NCBI GenBank assembly: GCA_000230935.2
Contig: AGIQ01000011.1
Coordinates: forward strand, 1-64,000
Source: Mycolicibacterium rhodesiae JS60
GTDB taxonomy: Bacteria > Actinomycetota > Actinomycetes > Mycobacteriales > Mycobacteriaceae
DNA: 64,000 bases
Direction of reading: 5' to 3'
Both the position numbers and the translations under genes were made by a program. Under the pieces are notes generated by a model, which worked only from the letters and a program-made list of their open reading frames with translations, ran no database searches and was not told the origin of the DNA. Of this stretch, positions 51,893 through 62,419 are shown piece by piece. How positions within the stretch are numbered: the first letter of the stretch is position 1; every line of letters starts with the position of its first letter.

Positions 51893-52705
51893 ATGGCCAA
51901 TCCGTTCACCAAGGCGTGGAAGTACCTGATGGCGCTTTTCAACTCCAAGGTCGACGAGTATGCCGACCCGAAGATCCAGATCCAGCAGGCAATCGAAGAG
52001 GCCCAGCGGCAGCATCAGGCGCTGACCCAGCAGGCCGCCCAGGTGATCGGAAACCAGCGCCAGCTCGAGATGCGGCTCAACCGGCAGCTCGCCGACATCG
52101 AGAAGCTGCAGGTCAACGTCCGCCAGGCGCTCACCCTCGCCGATCAGGCAGTCGCCGGCGGTGACGCCGCCAAGGCCACCGAGTACAACAACGCCGCCGA
52201 GGCGTTCGCCGCCCAGCTGGTGACCGCCGAGCAGAGCGTCGAAGACCTCAAGGGCCTGCACGATCAGGCGCTGCAGGCCGCAGGCCAGGCCAAGAAGGCC
52301 GTCGAGCAGAACGCGATGATGCTGCAGCAGAAGATCGCCGAACGCACCAAGCTGCTCAGCCAGCTCGAGCAGGCCAAGATGCAGGAGCAGGTCAGCGCCT
52401 CGCTACGGTCGATGAGTGAACTCGCCGCGCCCGGCAACACGCCCAGCCTCGACGAGGTGCGCGACAAGATCGAGCGCCGCTACGCCAACGCGATCGGTTC
52501 GGCCGAGCTGGCCCAGAACTCGGTGCAGGGCCGGATGCTCGAGGTGCAGCAGGCCAGCGTGCAGATGGCCGGTCACTCGCGGCTCGAGCAGATCCGTGCC
52601 TCGATGCGCGGGGAAGCGCTTCCTTCTGGCGCCACGCCGGCGGTTACCCCCGCGCCGGCACCCCCGATCAGTGCACCCGAGCCCGAGAAGCCACTCGGAC
52701 AGTAG
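51893..52705 (+). CDS. pspA: Phage-shock protein A (35 kDa antigen)
   Basis: PspA/IM30-family coiled-coil protein of 270 residues that protects the membrane and restrains stress signalling. It begins MANPFTKAWKYLMALF, an amphipathic membrane-binding helix. It is then almost entirely helical coiled coil (about residues 25-215) with long Gln/Ala/Glu runs, and ends in a Pro/Ala-rich tail. It follows clgR by 108 bases and precedes pspM by 15 bases, the conserved clgR-pspA-pspM unit. Confidence 0.95.
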   Translation: MANPFTKAWKYLMALFNSKVDEYADPKIQIQQAIEEAQRQHQALTQQAAQVIGNQRQLEMRLNRQLADIEKLQVNVRQALTLADQAVAGGDAAKATEYNNAAEAFAAQLVTAEQSVEDLKGLHDQALQAAGQAKKAVEQNAMMLQQKIAERTKLLSQLEQAKMQEQVSASLRSMSELAAPGNTPSLDEVRDKIERRYANAIGSAELAQNSVQGRMLEVQQASVQMAGHSRLEQIRASMRGEALPSGATPAVTPAPAPPISAPEPEKPLGQ

Positions 52706-52720
52706 GAGGCGAGTTCTTCG

Positions 52721-53539
52721 ATGGCGGTGAGTCCCTATTTAACGCGCCAATGGCGTTCGGCCATCCAGCGCGGTATCGACACCGTCAGCGAGTACGCCGA
52801 CACCGCGGCCCAAAAGCTCAGCGCCGCTGCCGATCCGCGCGCCCGGCTGCTGCGTAAGCGGCGCTGGGCGTTGCGGCTGGGCCTGTTCTTCGGGTTCGCG
52901 ACGGTGTTCTGGGTGGGTGTCACCGGGCTGCTCGCGACGTGGAGCACACCGGTGTGGGGGCTGATCATCACGGGGGTGATCGCGGCCGGCGCCGCGGTGC
53001 CCGCGACCCTGTTGCTGTTGCGCTATCGCTGGCTTCGGCGCGAGCCCCTGCCGCCGCAGCGTCAGGCGAGTGGCCGGCGGCTGCCTCCGCACGGATCGGT
53101 GGCCCGGCCGTCGATGTCGGCGCTGGGCGCCTCCGAGCGGGGCTTTCACTCATTGCTCGGCGTGATGACGCGCGGCAACATGTTGCCGCCAGAGGAGATT
53201 CGCGAGCTGACCGAGGCCGCCGAGCGCACCGCGGCGACCATGGCGGCGACCGCGGCCGAGGTGGTCTCGATGGAGCGCGCGGCGGCCGAGACGCCGCATT
53301 CGCGGACGTATCTGGCGCCGACCATCAACGCGTTCACCGCTCAGCTCAACGCCGGCGTGCGCCAGTACAACGAAATGGTCACCGCTGCAGCGCAACTGGT
53401 GTCAGCGGCCAACACCGGCTCGATGTCGAGCTCGCCGATGTCGGCGCAGCGCTACCGCAACGAGTTGGCCGGTGCGACCGACCGGCTGATGGGTTGGGCC
53501 CAGGCGTTCGACGAGCTGGGCCAGCTCCGCCGCGCCTGA
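52721..53539 (+). CDS. pspM: PspM membrane partner of PspA
   Basis: Membrane protein of 272 residues matching PspM (Rv2743c). It has two TM segments (about residues 49-70 and 76-100) after a helical N-terminus, followed by a cytoplasmic helical region with AERTAATMAATAAEVVSMERAA. In mycobacteria PspM anchors PspA at the membrane. ATG at 52721 is preceded by AGGAGG. The M. tuberculosis pspN gene that normally follows is not seen here; instead a convergent DUF5313 gene ends 9 bases away. Confidence 0.92.
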   Translation: MAVSPYLTRQWRSAIQRGIDTVSEYADTAAQKLSAAADPRARLLRKRRWALRLGLFFGFATVFWVGVTGLLATWSTPVWGLIITGVIAAGAAVPATLLLLRYRWLRREPLPPQRQASGRRLPPHGSVARPSMSALGASERGFHSLLGVMTRGNMLPPEEIRELTEAAERTAATMAATAAEVVSMERAAAETPHSRTYLAPTINAFTAQLNAGVRQYNEMVTAAAQLVSAANTGSMSSSPMSAQRYRNELAGATDRLMGWAQAFDELGQLRRA

Positions 53540-53547
53540 CACCGCGG

Positions 53548-53937
53548 CTAATCCGGGCGCGGACCGAACCGTTCGATATAGGACTGGTGCTTACCGGCGT
53601 TGCGCTCACGCTCGAGTTTCTCGATCAGATCCGGATCCAGGTGGTGCACCCGCAGCATGTGCTTGCGCCAGATCTTGTTCAACGCGTGCGAGAAGTAGAT
53701 GAACGGGATCAGAATCGGGATCGTCATGCTGGCTCGCACCCACATGGCGGTCGGGACCAGCCAGAACGGCGCGAGGATGAGCAACGCCGGCACCATCACG
53801 CGGAGCATCACCCGCCGGGTGGCGCCGGGACCGGTGAGGTCTTCACGGACCCAGTCCAGCATCGAGTCCGGCAGTCGTTTACCCAGGTAGTAGCCGACTA
53901 GCTGGAAAAGGTTGGGTTTCGTACCGTCAGTGCTAAC
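53548..53937 (-). CDS. DUF5313 membrane protein with no canonical start codon
   Basis: The recognised protein (two TM segments in VMLRVMVPALLILAPFWL and MTIPILIPFIYFSHAL) ends at 53548. A 104-residue version begins at ATG 53862 without a Shine-Dalgarno. The frame stays open upstream and encodes VSTDGTKPNLFQLVGYY then LGKRLPDSM, which looks like the family N-terminus. No ATG, GTG or TTG exists in that extension. AGGAG at 53945-53949 is spaced 6-7 bases before GTT at 53937, given here as the tentative start. The frame is the same as that of ephG, whose TAG stop is at 53947-53949. Function unknown. Confidence 0.6.
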   Translation of the reverse strand, partial: VSTDGTKPNLFQLVGYYLGKRLPDSMLDWVREDLTGPGATRRVMLRVMVPALLILAPFWLVPTAMWVRASMTIPILIPFIYFSHALNKIWRKHMLRVHHLDPDLIEKLERERNAGKHQSYIERFGPRPD

Positions 53938-53946
53938 CGTGATCTC

Positions 53947-54387
53947 CTAGAGCGTCGGACGCAGTGCCGGAACCACGGCACCGAGCAGGCCCCTGGCGGT
54001 GCCTTTGAGCATGTCCATCATGTCGAAATAGTCCCGCCATAGAGTAATTCGGCCGTCGCTCACTTCGAAAACGCCACACACCCAGAACTGCAGGCGCACC
54101 GGGCCCACCCTGAGTGCGTCGGTCCGCTCGGTGAGCACGACCGGGCCGTTGACCGCGATGCGGTGGATCTTCACCTCGAAACCGAAGCTGGGACGCTGCA
54201 GTCCCTTGAACAGCTTCATGGTCCGCTTGCGGCCGCGGACGGTGGGAAAACCGACGTTCTGGTAGACGAGATTGTCGTCAAGTTGAGCGTCGGCGGTCGC
54301 CAGGTCCTGCTGCTGCAGCGCGTTCAAGAAGACCTCGACGGTGTGGGCATTGTCGATGTCGGAGCTCACGGTGGTCTGCTCGGTCAT
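53947..54387 (-). CDS. ephG: Limonene-1,2-epoxide hydrolase family protein EphG
   Basis: NTF2-like-fold epoxide hydrolase of 146 residues, orthologous to EphG (Rv2740). The Asp-Arg-Asp catalytic set of the family is represented by YQNVGFPTVRGR and WRDYFDMMDML. In M. tuberculosis the enzyme hydrolyses cholesterol- and fatty-acid-derived epoxides. ATG at 54387. Its stop codon TAG at 53947-53949 overlaps an AGGAG that could serve the next gene. It is divergent from the glycosyltransferase gene, with 42 bases between starts. Confidence 0.9.
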   Translation of the reverse strand: MTEQTTVSSDIDNAHTVEVFLNALQQQDLATADAQLDDNLVYQNVGFPTVRGRKRTMKLFKGLQRPSFGFEVKIHRIAVNGPVVLTERTDALRVGPVRLQFWVCGVFEVSDGRITLWRDYFDMMDMLKGTARGLLGAVVPALRPTL

Positions 54388-54429
54388 GCTCGTCAGCCTA
54401 GGCGCGAACCGCTATGGCAGGGTAGGCGC

Positions 54430-55602
54430 GTGCGCGTCGCGGTGGTAGCAGGCCCGGATCCGGGCCATGCCTTCCCCGCGATCGCGTTGTGTCTACGGCT
54501 GGCCGCCGCCGGGGACGATCCCGTCCTGCTCACCGGCACCGAATGGCTCGACACCGCCCGGGCCGCCGGCATCGAATCCGTCGAACTCGTCGGCCTCGAC
54601 GTCACCGACGCCGATGACGACGCCGACGCCGGCGAGAAGATCAACCAGCGTGCGGCGCGGATGGCCGTGCTCAACGCGCCGGTGCTGCGTGACCTGACAC
54701 CCGATCTGATCGTCTCCGACGTGATCACCGTCTGCGGCGGAATGGCCGCCGAGCTGCTGGGCGTCCCGTGGGTCGAGCTGAACCCGCAGCCGTTGTACCT
54801 GCCATCGCGCGGCCTGCCGCCGCTGGGTAGCGGACTGGCGGCCGGAACCGGTATCCGCGGCCGGCTACGCGACTCGATCATGCGGGTCCTGACCGCGCGC
54901 TCGTTGAAGAAAGGGCAGCGTCAGCGTTCGGCGGCGCGGGTGCAGATCGGGCTGCCGGCGCGCGAACCCGGGCCGGTCCGTCGTCTGATCGCCACCCTGC
55001 CCGCGCTCGAGGTGCCGCGTCCGGACTGGCCCGCCGAGGCCGTGATCGTCGGCCCGCTGCACTTCGAGCCGACGGCCGCGGTGCTGCCGATCCCGCCGGG
55101 GGACGGCCCGGTCATCGTGGTGGCCCCGTCGACCGCCAACACGGGCGCCCACGGCGTGGCCGAACTGACGCTGGAACACCTGATCCCGGGACGCACCGTG
55201 CCCGCCGGCTCGCGGGTGGTGATCTCCCGGCTGGGCGGGCAGGACCTCGACGTGCCGCCGTGGGCGAGTGTGGGCCTCGGCCGCCAGGACGAGCTGCTCA
55301 CCCACGCCGATCTGGTGATCTGCGGCGGCGGGCACGGCATGTTGTCGAAGACCCTGCTCGCCGGCGTGCCGCTGGTGGTGATTCCCGGCGGTGGTGACCA
55401 ATGGGAGTTGGCGAATCGTGTTGTGCGACAAGGTAGTGCGCGTCTGATTCGGCCGCTGTCCGCCGAGGCGCTGGTGGCCGAGGTGGCCGAGGTGCTGTCG
55501 TCGCGGGATTACCGGGAGGCGGCCCGGCGCGCGGGGGAGAGCATCGATCGGGTCACTGATCCGGTACAGGTGTGCCATGAAGCCAAGCGGGTGGCTGGGT
55601 AA
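54430..55602 (+). CDS. Glycosyltransferase of MGT/GT1 type
   Basis: A 390-residue GT-B fold glycosyltransferase corresponding to Rv2739c. The N-terminal domain starts VRVAVVAGPDPGHAFPAIAL. The C-terminal donor site includes VVAPSTANTG and the GT1-type loop DLVICGGGHGMLSKTLLAGVPLVVIPGGGDQWELANRV (about residues 298-335), ending in GDQ-x-N. Acceptor and sugar are unknown; relatives act on lipids, macrolides and sterols. GTG at 54430 has no strong Shine-Dalgarno. The DUF3046 gene follows by 9 bases. Confidence 0.88.
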   Translation: MRVAVVAGPDPGHAFPAIALCLRLAAAGDDPVLLTGTEWLDTARAAGIESVELVGLDVTDADDDADAGEKINQRAARMAVLNAPVLRDLTPDLIVSDVITVCGGMAAELLGVPWVELNPQPLYLPSRGLPPLGSGLAAGTGIRGRLRDSIMRVLTARSLKKGQRQRSAARVQIGLPAREPGPVRRLIATLPALEVPRPDWPAEAVIVGPLHFEPTAAVLPIPPGDGPVIVVAPSTANTGAHGVAELTLEHLIPGRTVPAGSRVVISRLGGQDLDVPPWASVGLGRQDELLTHADLVICGGGHGMLSKTLLAGVPLVVIPGGGDQWELANRVVRQGSARLIRPLSAEALVAEVAEVLSSRDYREAARRAGESIDRVTDPVQVCHEAKRVAG

Positions 55603-55611
55603 GTTGGTGAC

Positions 55612-55806
55612 GTGCGGCTGACGGAATTCCACGAACTGGTCGATGCGCAATTCGGCCCGGTTCGCGGGGGCTCACTGGTGGTCGACCATGTGCTGACACA
55701 GTTGGGTGGACGCACCGCCGCGCAGGCCATCGAGGATGGTGTGGAGCCCCGCGACGTGTGGCGGGCGCTGTGTGCGGACTTCGACGTGCCGCGCGATCAG
55801 TGGTGA
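55612..55806 (+). CDS. DUF3046 family protein
   Basis: A 64-residue actinobacterial protein (Rv2738c-like) starting at GTG: MRLTEFHELVDAQFGPVRGG. It contains VVDHVLTQLGGRTAAQAIEDG and ends in FDVPRDQW, which are the family hallmarks. It lies shortly upstream of recA in many actinobacteria. Function is unknown. It probably shares a transcript with the preceding glycosyltransferase gene (9-base gap). Confidence 0.88.
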   Translation: MRLTEFHELVDAQFGPVRGGSLVVDHVLTQLGGRTAAQAIEDGVEPRDVWRALCADFDVPRDQW

Positions 55807-55818
55807 TTTGATACACCG

Positions 55819-56505
55819 ATGGCCACCTTTGCGCTGATCCACGGCTCTTGGCACGGTGCCTGGTGCTGGGAGCTGTTGATCCCCGAGCTGGAGCGGCGTG
55901 GCCATCGGGTGACGGCGGTGGATCTGCCGTCCGACGATCCCGCGGCGACATTCGAGGATTACGCCGACGTGGCGGTGACGGCTTTGGATGGGGCCGATGA
56001 TCTGGTGGTGGTGGGGCATTCGCTAGGTGGGTTGACGATTCCCCTGGTTGCGCAGCGGCGACCAGTTCGACGCCTGATCTACCTGGCCGCCCTGGTTCCC
56101 GAAGTCGGGTCCAGTTTCGTTGATCAGCAACGCCGGGACGGCATGCTCAACCCAGCTTATCTGGACGGATTGACCGTCGTCGGCGATGTCACCGAGTTGA
56201 CCGATATGGATGTGGTCCGCGAATTGCTGTACACCGGTTGCGACGAGGATCTTTTTCAGGCCGCCGTCCGGCGCTTGCGCCCGCAGGCCCGGTATCCGCT
56301 GCGGCAGTCGTTTTCGCTGAGAGAGTTGCCCGCCGTTCCGTCGTCGTACATCGTGTGCACAGCTGATCGGATGGTTGATCCCGCCTGGTCGCGGCGCATT
56401 GCCAGCGAGCGACTCGGGGTAGCGGCGACGGAGTTTCCTGGCGGACATTCCCCGTTCTGCTCGCGTCCCGCCGAACTCGCGGAGCTCTTGACGGCGCTTG
56501 TTTGA
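55819..56505 (+). CDS. Alpha/beta-hydrolase (salicylate/methyl-ester esterase-like)
   Basis: A 228-residue alpha/beta-hydrolase: LIHGSWHGAWCWELLIPEL (oxyanion segment, about residues 6-24), nucleophile elbow GHSLGG near residue 67, and catalytic His in FPGGHSPFCSRP. The layout resembles plant-type salicylate-binding esterases (MES family). It has no signal peptide. The gene lies 12 bases after the DUF3046 gene and before the recA promoter; in M. tuberculosis this place is not occupied by such a gene, so it is probably an insertion. Substrate unknown. Confidence 0.86.
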   Translation: MATFALIHGSWHGAWCWELLIPELERRGHRVTAVDLPSDDPAATFEDYADVAVTALDGADDLVVVGHSLGGLTIPLVAQRRPVRRLIYLAALVPEVGSSFVDQQRRDGMLNPAYLDGLTVVGDVTELTDMDVVRELLYTGCDEDLFQAAVRRLRPQARYPLRQSFSLRELPAVPSSYIVCTADRMVDPAWSRRIASERLGVAATEFPGGHSPFCSRPAELAELLTALV

Positions 56506-56530
56506 CACGCGCGGCGCGCCTTGCTTGCTT

Positions 56531-56546
56531 TCGAACACCTGTTCGC
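56531..56546 (+). promoter_or_regulatory. LexA (SOS) box of recA
   Basis: TCGAAC-ACCT-GTTCGC matches TCGAAC-N4-GTTCGA at 11 of 12 defined positions. A TATGGT (-10-like) element follows immediately at 56547-56552, so LexA binding would block that promoter. Confidence 0.85.
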
Positions 56547-56573
56547 TATGGTGGTCGACGTTGGACCGAGTTT

Positions 56574-56596
56574 TTGTCAGAGGCCTCCTTTAACGT
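56574..56596 (+). promoter_or_regulatory. RecA-NDp/PafBC-type LexA-independent promoter of recA
   Basis: TTGTCAGAG (56574-56582), an 8-base spacer and TAACGT (56591-56596) fit the tTGTCRgtg-N8-TAnnnT consensus with one mismatch. It lies 54 bases before the recA ATG and downstream of the LexA box, matching the two-promoter layout known in M. tuberculosis. Confidence 0.8.
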
Positions 56597-56649
56597 CACG
56601 GCCAATTGACCAACACGGTCAGCAGACGACTACCGGAAGAGGTATCACC

Positions 56650-58794
<2,145 letters not shown>

Positions 58795-59295
58795 GAGCCG
58801 CGAAGAGCAGGCGCACGCGCTGTGTCTGCGCCTGCTCACCGCGCGGCCGCGGACTCGATCTGAGCTGGCCGGGCAGCTGGCCAAACGGGGATATCCCGGC
58901 GAGGTCACCGCGACGATCTTGAATCGGCTCGCCGCCGTCGGCCTGATCGACGATGCGGACTTCGCGCAGCAGTGGGTCCAATCCCGGCGGCAGCGGGCCG
59001 GAAAAGGTAAGCGCGCCTTGGCTGCCGAGCTTCGGACCAAAGGTGTCGACGACGAATTGATCGCCGCGGCGCTCGACGGGATCGACGCCGGTGCCGAGCG
59101 GCTACGCGCCGAGCAGTTGGTAGAGCAGAAGCTGCGCCGCGAGAAGCTCGACGACGGGGATGACACCAAGGTGATGCGCAGGCTGGTCGGGATGCTGGCC
59201 CGGCGCGGCTATGGTCAGAGCCTGGCTGTAGCCGTGGTCAGCGAGGGATTGGCGGCAGAGCGAGAGCGTCGGCGAGTCTAGCCGGGTTTCGCGAC

Positions 59296-59301
59296 TAGGC
59301 T
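59296..59301 (+). promoter_or_regulatory. Probable -10 element of leaderless LLM oxidoreductase transcript
   Basis: TAGGCT lies 6 bases before the ATG at 59308, in the 26-base gap after recX, with no Shine-Dalgarno. It suggests the gene has its own promoter and is not part of the recA-recX transcript. Confidence 0.45.
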
Positions 59302-59307
59302 TCGCGC

Positions 59308-60132
59308 ATGCGGATTTCGGCCAAGCTCGCGCCCACCTTCGCCTACCCCGAGCTCGAGCGGTTCTGGCGCACTGCTGACGAACTCGGCTTCGAAGCGATC
59401 TGGAACTACGACCACTTCTACGGTCTGGTCGAGAACACCACACCGACGCATGAGGGGTGGACGACGCTGGCCGCGATGGCCGTGGTGATCCGGCAAGCCC
59501 GGGTCGGCTGCATGGTCACCGGTGTGACCTATCGCAATCCGGCGATCCTGGCCAAGATGGCCGTCACTGTGGACCACATCAGCGGCGGGCGGCTCGACTT
59601 CGGCATCGGCGCCGGGTGGCATGAGGCCGAGCATCGCGGCTACGGCCTCGAATTCCCCAGCGCAGGAACGCGGGTGGCGATGCTGGACGAAGCGCTCACC
59701 GTCATCCGCCGGCTGTGGACCGAGGAAGCGGTCAGCTTCCAGGGCCGGTTCTACACGCTGCACGAGGCCATCTGCGAACCCAAGCCGCTGCAGCACCCGC
59801 ACCCGCCGATCGTCGTCGGTGGGTCCCAACCCAAGATGCTGCGCGTCATCGCCCGCCACGCCGACGAATGGAACACGCCCAGCCATCAGGGCCCGCAGGA
59901 GTGGGGCGAGACCAACACCCGGCTGAACGAAGCCTGTGCCGAGGTGGGCCGCGACCCGGCCGCGATCCGACGCTCCGTCCAGCTCTTCCTGCACCCGCGC
60001 GAACCCGAACAAGCTGCCGCGCAACTGGATCTGCTGCCGCGCTTCGCGGAGCTCGGCTGCGAGCATGCGGTGCTGGCGTTCTACCAGCCGCCGTCAGCCG
60101 AGCTGCTGGTGCGGTGTGCGGCGCTGCGTTAG
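59308..60132 (+). CDS. LLM-class F420-dependent oxidoreductase
   Basis: A luciferase-like TIM-barrel oxidoreductase of 274 residues. Features are RISAKLAPTFAYPELERFWRTADELGFEAIWNYDHF at the N-terminus, GCMVTGVTYRNPAILAKMAVTVDHISGGRLDFGIGAGW (cofactor-binding strand) and PPIVVGGSQPKMLRVIARHADEWN. In mycobacteria this class generally uses coenzyme F420. Substrate unknown. It is convergent with the three-gene DapB-fold cluster across 124 bases (60133-60256) that hold no feature I can support. Confidence 0.88.
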   Translation: MRISAKLAPTFAYPELERFWRTADELGFEAIWNYDHFYGLVENTTPTHEGWTTLAAMAVVIRQARVGCMVTGVTYRNPAILAKMAVTVDHISGGRLDFGIGAGWHEAEHRGYGLEFPSAGTRVAMLDEALTVIRRLWTEEAVSFQGRFYTLHEAICEPKPLQHPHPPIVVGGSQPKMLRVIARHADEWNTPSHQGPQEWGETNTRLNEACAEVGRDPAAIRRSVQLFLHPREPEQAAAQLDLLPRFAELGCEHAVLAFYQPPSAELLVRCAALR

Positions 60133-60256
60133 GGCTGGGCGAGTCCCGGCCCGACTGCCTCATGCACCACGCCGAGATCGCGGTGCTCGAGGCGACGGCT
60201 GTCGCATCAAAGAGCGAGACCTGGGCCCCGCCGGTGCGCGTCGCTCGACAACCGGG

Positions 60257-61345
60257 TCAACCCGAAGAGATCCGACCGCTGGCTATCCCATTGAGGCCGA
60301 GATCGGCAAACGTCACGATGCCAGGCGGAGTGGCGACTACGGCTGGTACTGCGTTCACTGCCCGCGCCGCAGTCGCGACGAGAGTGGCTTCGTTGTAGTC
60401 GATCCCGGAGCCCTCGCCGCCGAGGGTCATCTCGAGGACCAGATTTGGCTCGCCCTCGATCGTGATCCGGTAGAGGGCGCGGCGTCCCATACCGGGTTGA
60501 GGCCACTGCGGGGCGACGTCCGGGTGGATCCGAGTCACATGGTCGGCGACGACGCGCGGCTGACCGCGGGAGACACCCGCGACCTGGAAGCGCACGCCGA
60601 CCAGGCTGTCCTTCGCCATGTGACCGATAGGGACGTCGAACGCCTCGTCCGCATAGCAGCGGGCCACCGTCTCTTCGAGCCCGTCGAGCTCGATGCCGAG
60701 CATCTCTGCCAGCGCCCGCACGACTCCGCCCCAATACCGCGTCGGCGCGCCGTGATCGAGAATGGGGGCCGGCGCGCCCGCAGGCAGCCCGAAGCCGTAC
60801 GGCGTGCCCCACCCTGGGTCCGGGTGATCGCCATATAGCCCCAGCTCCTGCACGCGGACCGTGCGGACCCGCCGACATAGCTGCACTGCCGAAATCGGCA
60901 GGGCGTCAAGGGTGAAGCCTGGGTCGAGTCCGGTGGTGAACAGCGACGCGCGCCCTTCGAGGCAGGCCGCTTGTAACCGGTTGACCGCCTTGGGGTGCGC
61001 TGAGCCCGGGTGGATCAGGTCTATCATTGACACCGACACGACGTTGATACCAGCCGCGAGCAGGCGTACGAGTTCGTTCACCGCCTCTCGGGGACGGGTC
61101 TCGCCGATCGCCGCGTAGACGACACAATCGAGCTCCTGCCCAATGAACTGATCGACGTCTGATGTCACCGGTACGCCCGTTGCAGTCTTCGCGTCGCAGA
61201 GCATGCTGGCGTCGATGCCCGAATTGCCGGGAGAATGCGACCAGGCGGCGACGAGTTCCAGAGCAGGGTGCGCGATGATCGCACTGAGCGCATGCCGCCC
61301 CACATGCCCGAGAGACCATTGCCCAACCCGCAGCCGCGCCATCAT
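60257..61345 (-). CDS. DapB/DAPDH-fold dehydrogenase paralog 1
   Basis: A 362-residue NAD(P)-dependent dehydrogenase with an N-terminal Rossmann domain of the dihydrodipicolinate-reductase type (RVGQWSLGHVGRHALSAI). It is related to 2,4-diaminopentanoate dehydrogenase-like proteins. VVYAAIGETRPREAVNELV and TTGLDPGFTLDALPI are features shared with the next two genes. The second domain supplies substrate binding. Start at the ATG pair near 61345. It is the most diverged of three tandem paralogs and is 75 bases downstream of the second. Substrate unknown; the neighbouring P450 and the LLM gene suggest small-molecule catabolism. Confidence 0.8.
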   Translation of the reverse strand: MMARLRVGQWSLGHVGRHALSAIIAHPALELVAAWSHSPGNSGIDASMLCDAKTATGVPVTSDVDQFIGQELDCVVYAAIGETRPREAVNELVRLLAAGINVVSVSMIDLIHPGSAHPKAVNRLQAACLEGRASLFTTGLDPGFTLDALPISAVQLCRRVRTVRVQELGLYGDHPDPGWGTPYGFGLPAGAPAPILDHGAPTRYWGGVVRALAEMLGIELDGLEETVARCYADEAFDVPIGHMAKDSLVGVRFQVAGVSRGQPRVVADHVTRIHPDVAPQWPQPGMGRRALYRITIEGEPNLVLEMTLGGEGSGIDYNEATLVATAARAVNAVPAVVATPPGIVTFADLGLNGIASGRISSG

Positions 61346-61420
61346 GAACAACCTAGGGTGCCGGGCGCAGACGGAGCATTGGCACCCGAGCGAAGTGCCA
61401 TGCAGCCCCACGGGCGACCG

Positions 61421-62419
61421 TTAGGCCGGTGCTGCATCAGCGACGTCGACCAGCGCACCGCGTGCGCCAATAATGGGTAGGTCGGTGGGCACGACGACTC
61501 CCGGCTGTGCACGGCACACGTGCGGTATCGCATGCACGGCTGCCATCGCCGTCCCGACCACCAGCAGGCTCATCACGTCGTGATCTTCGGCCAGTGAGTC
61601 GTCGCGGGGAGGTCCGAAGCGAATGACGGCGTCCACTCGCGGTTCGCCTTCGATCTCGACGGTGAATCCTTTGGCGTCGGTCCACTGGGGATTGAGGCCG
61701 TCGTCGCTCATCCTCCAGCAGATCGCCAGCTCCACGATCGTTCTCCCACGCCACAATCCGCGGTAGATCCGGCGTTGGCCGGCGATCGTCCCCTTCGGAA
61801 GCGTCATGAAGCCGAGGTCGAGGGATTCGAAGTACCCGAGCCCGTAGCGGCTGGATTCGGGATCCACTTCGGTCAGCCGGGTGGTGAGTGGCTTGCCGAA
61901 TCCGAGAACGGCCCAGGCGTCGCGGACCGGATATTGGGCACAGTTGAGGGTTTCGACGAGCTTGACGCTGTGAACTTTGCGGCATGCCCCTGTCAGGAAG
62001 CCGGCTACCACGTTGACGAATCCCGGCTCGAAACCAGTGCCGAGGAATGTTGCACCGCCGTTAAGGGCGGCGGCCTGAAGTTCGGCGTATTCGTCGCGAT
62101 GGTGGCGACCGGTGAGGAAGTCCCCGGTGGTGACGGCGTTGATCCCGCTGCGCAGCAGCCGAGCCACCAGTGGATAGTCGATGAAACCTGGTGTGTAGAC
62201 GACGCAATCGGGCGCGGCGGCGATGAGTTCGTCGACGTTGTCGGTGGCCTTGACTCCGATGGGCGCCACGCCGGCCAGCGTCCCGGCGTCGCAGCCCACC
62301 TTCTCCGGGGCATGGGCATGGACTCCGACCACGTCGAGCCCATCGTGGTCGATCATTGCGCGTAGTGCGCGGCGCCCGACGTTGCCGGTGGACCACTGAA
62401 CGACCCGATACGGAGCCAT
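61421..62419 (-). CDS. DapB/DAPDH-fold dehydrogenase paralog 2
   Basis: A 332-residue member of the same family: N-terminal RVVQWSTGNVGRRALRAMI dinucleotide loop, GCDAGTLAGVAPIGVKAT, VVYTPGFIDYPLVARLLRSGINAVTT and GTGFEPGFVNVVAG. The C-terminal end IIGARGALVD aligns with the third gene. The ATG at 62419 overlaps the stop of the upstream paralog (ATGA), so these two are translationally coupled. The conserved QW[ST]xGxVG loop and the G-x-x-PxF/H motif near residue 140 suggest shared chemistry but different substrates. Confidence 0.82.
   Translation of the reverse strand: MAPYRVVQWSTGNVGRRALRAMIDHDGLDVVGVHAHAPEKVGCDAGTLAGVAPIGVKATDNVDELIAAAPDCVVYTPGFIDYPLVARLLRSGINAVTTGDFLTGRHHRDEYAELQAAALNGGATFLGTGFEPGFVNVVAGFLTGACRKVHSVKLVETLNCAQYPVRDAWAVLGFGKPLTTRLTEVDPESSRYGLGYFESLDLGFMTLPKGTIAGQRRIYRGLWRGRTIVELAICWRMSDDGLNPQWTDAKGFTVEIEGEPRVDAVIRFGPPRDDSLAEDHDVMSLLVVGTAMAAVHAIPHVCRAQPGVVVPTDLPIIGARGALVDVADAAPA

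Noticed and set aside
60133..60256. Possible small gene or terminator between the LLM gene and paralog 1
   Set aside because: No stable stem, Shine-Dalgarno or coding-like frame was found in the 124 bases.
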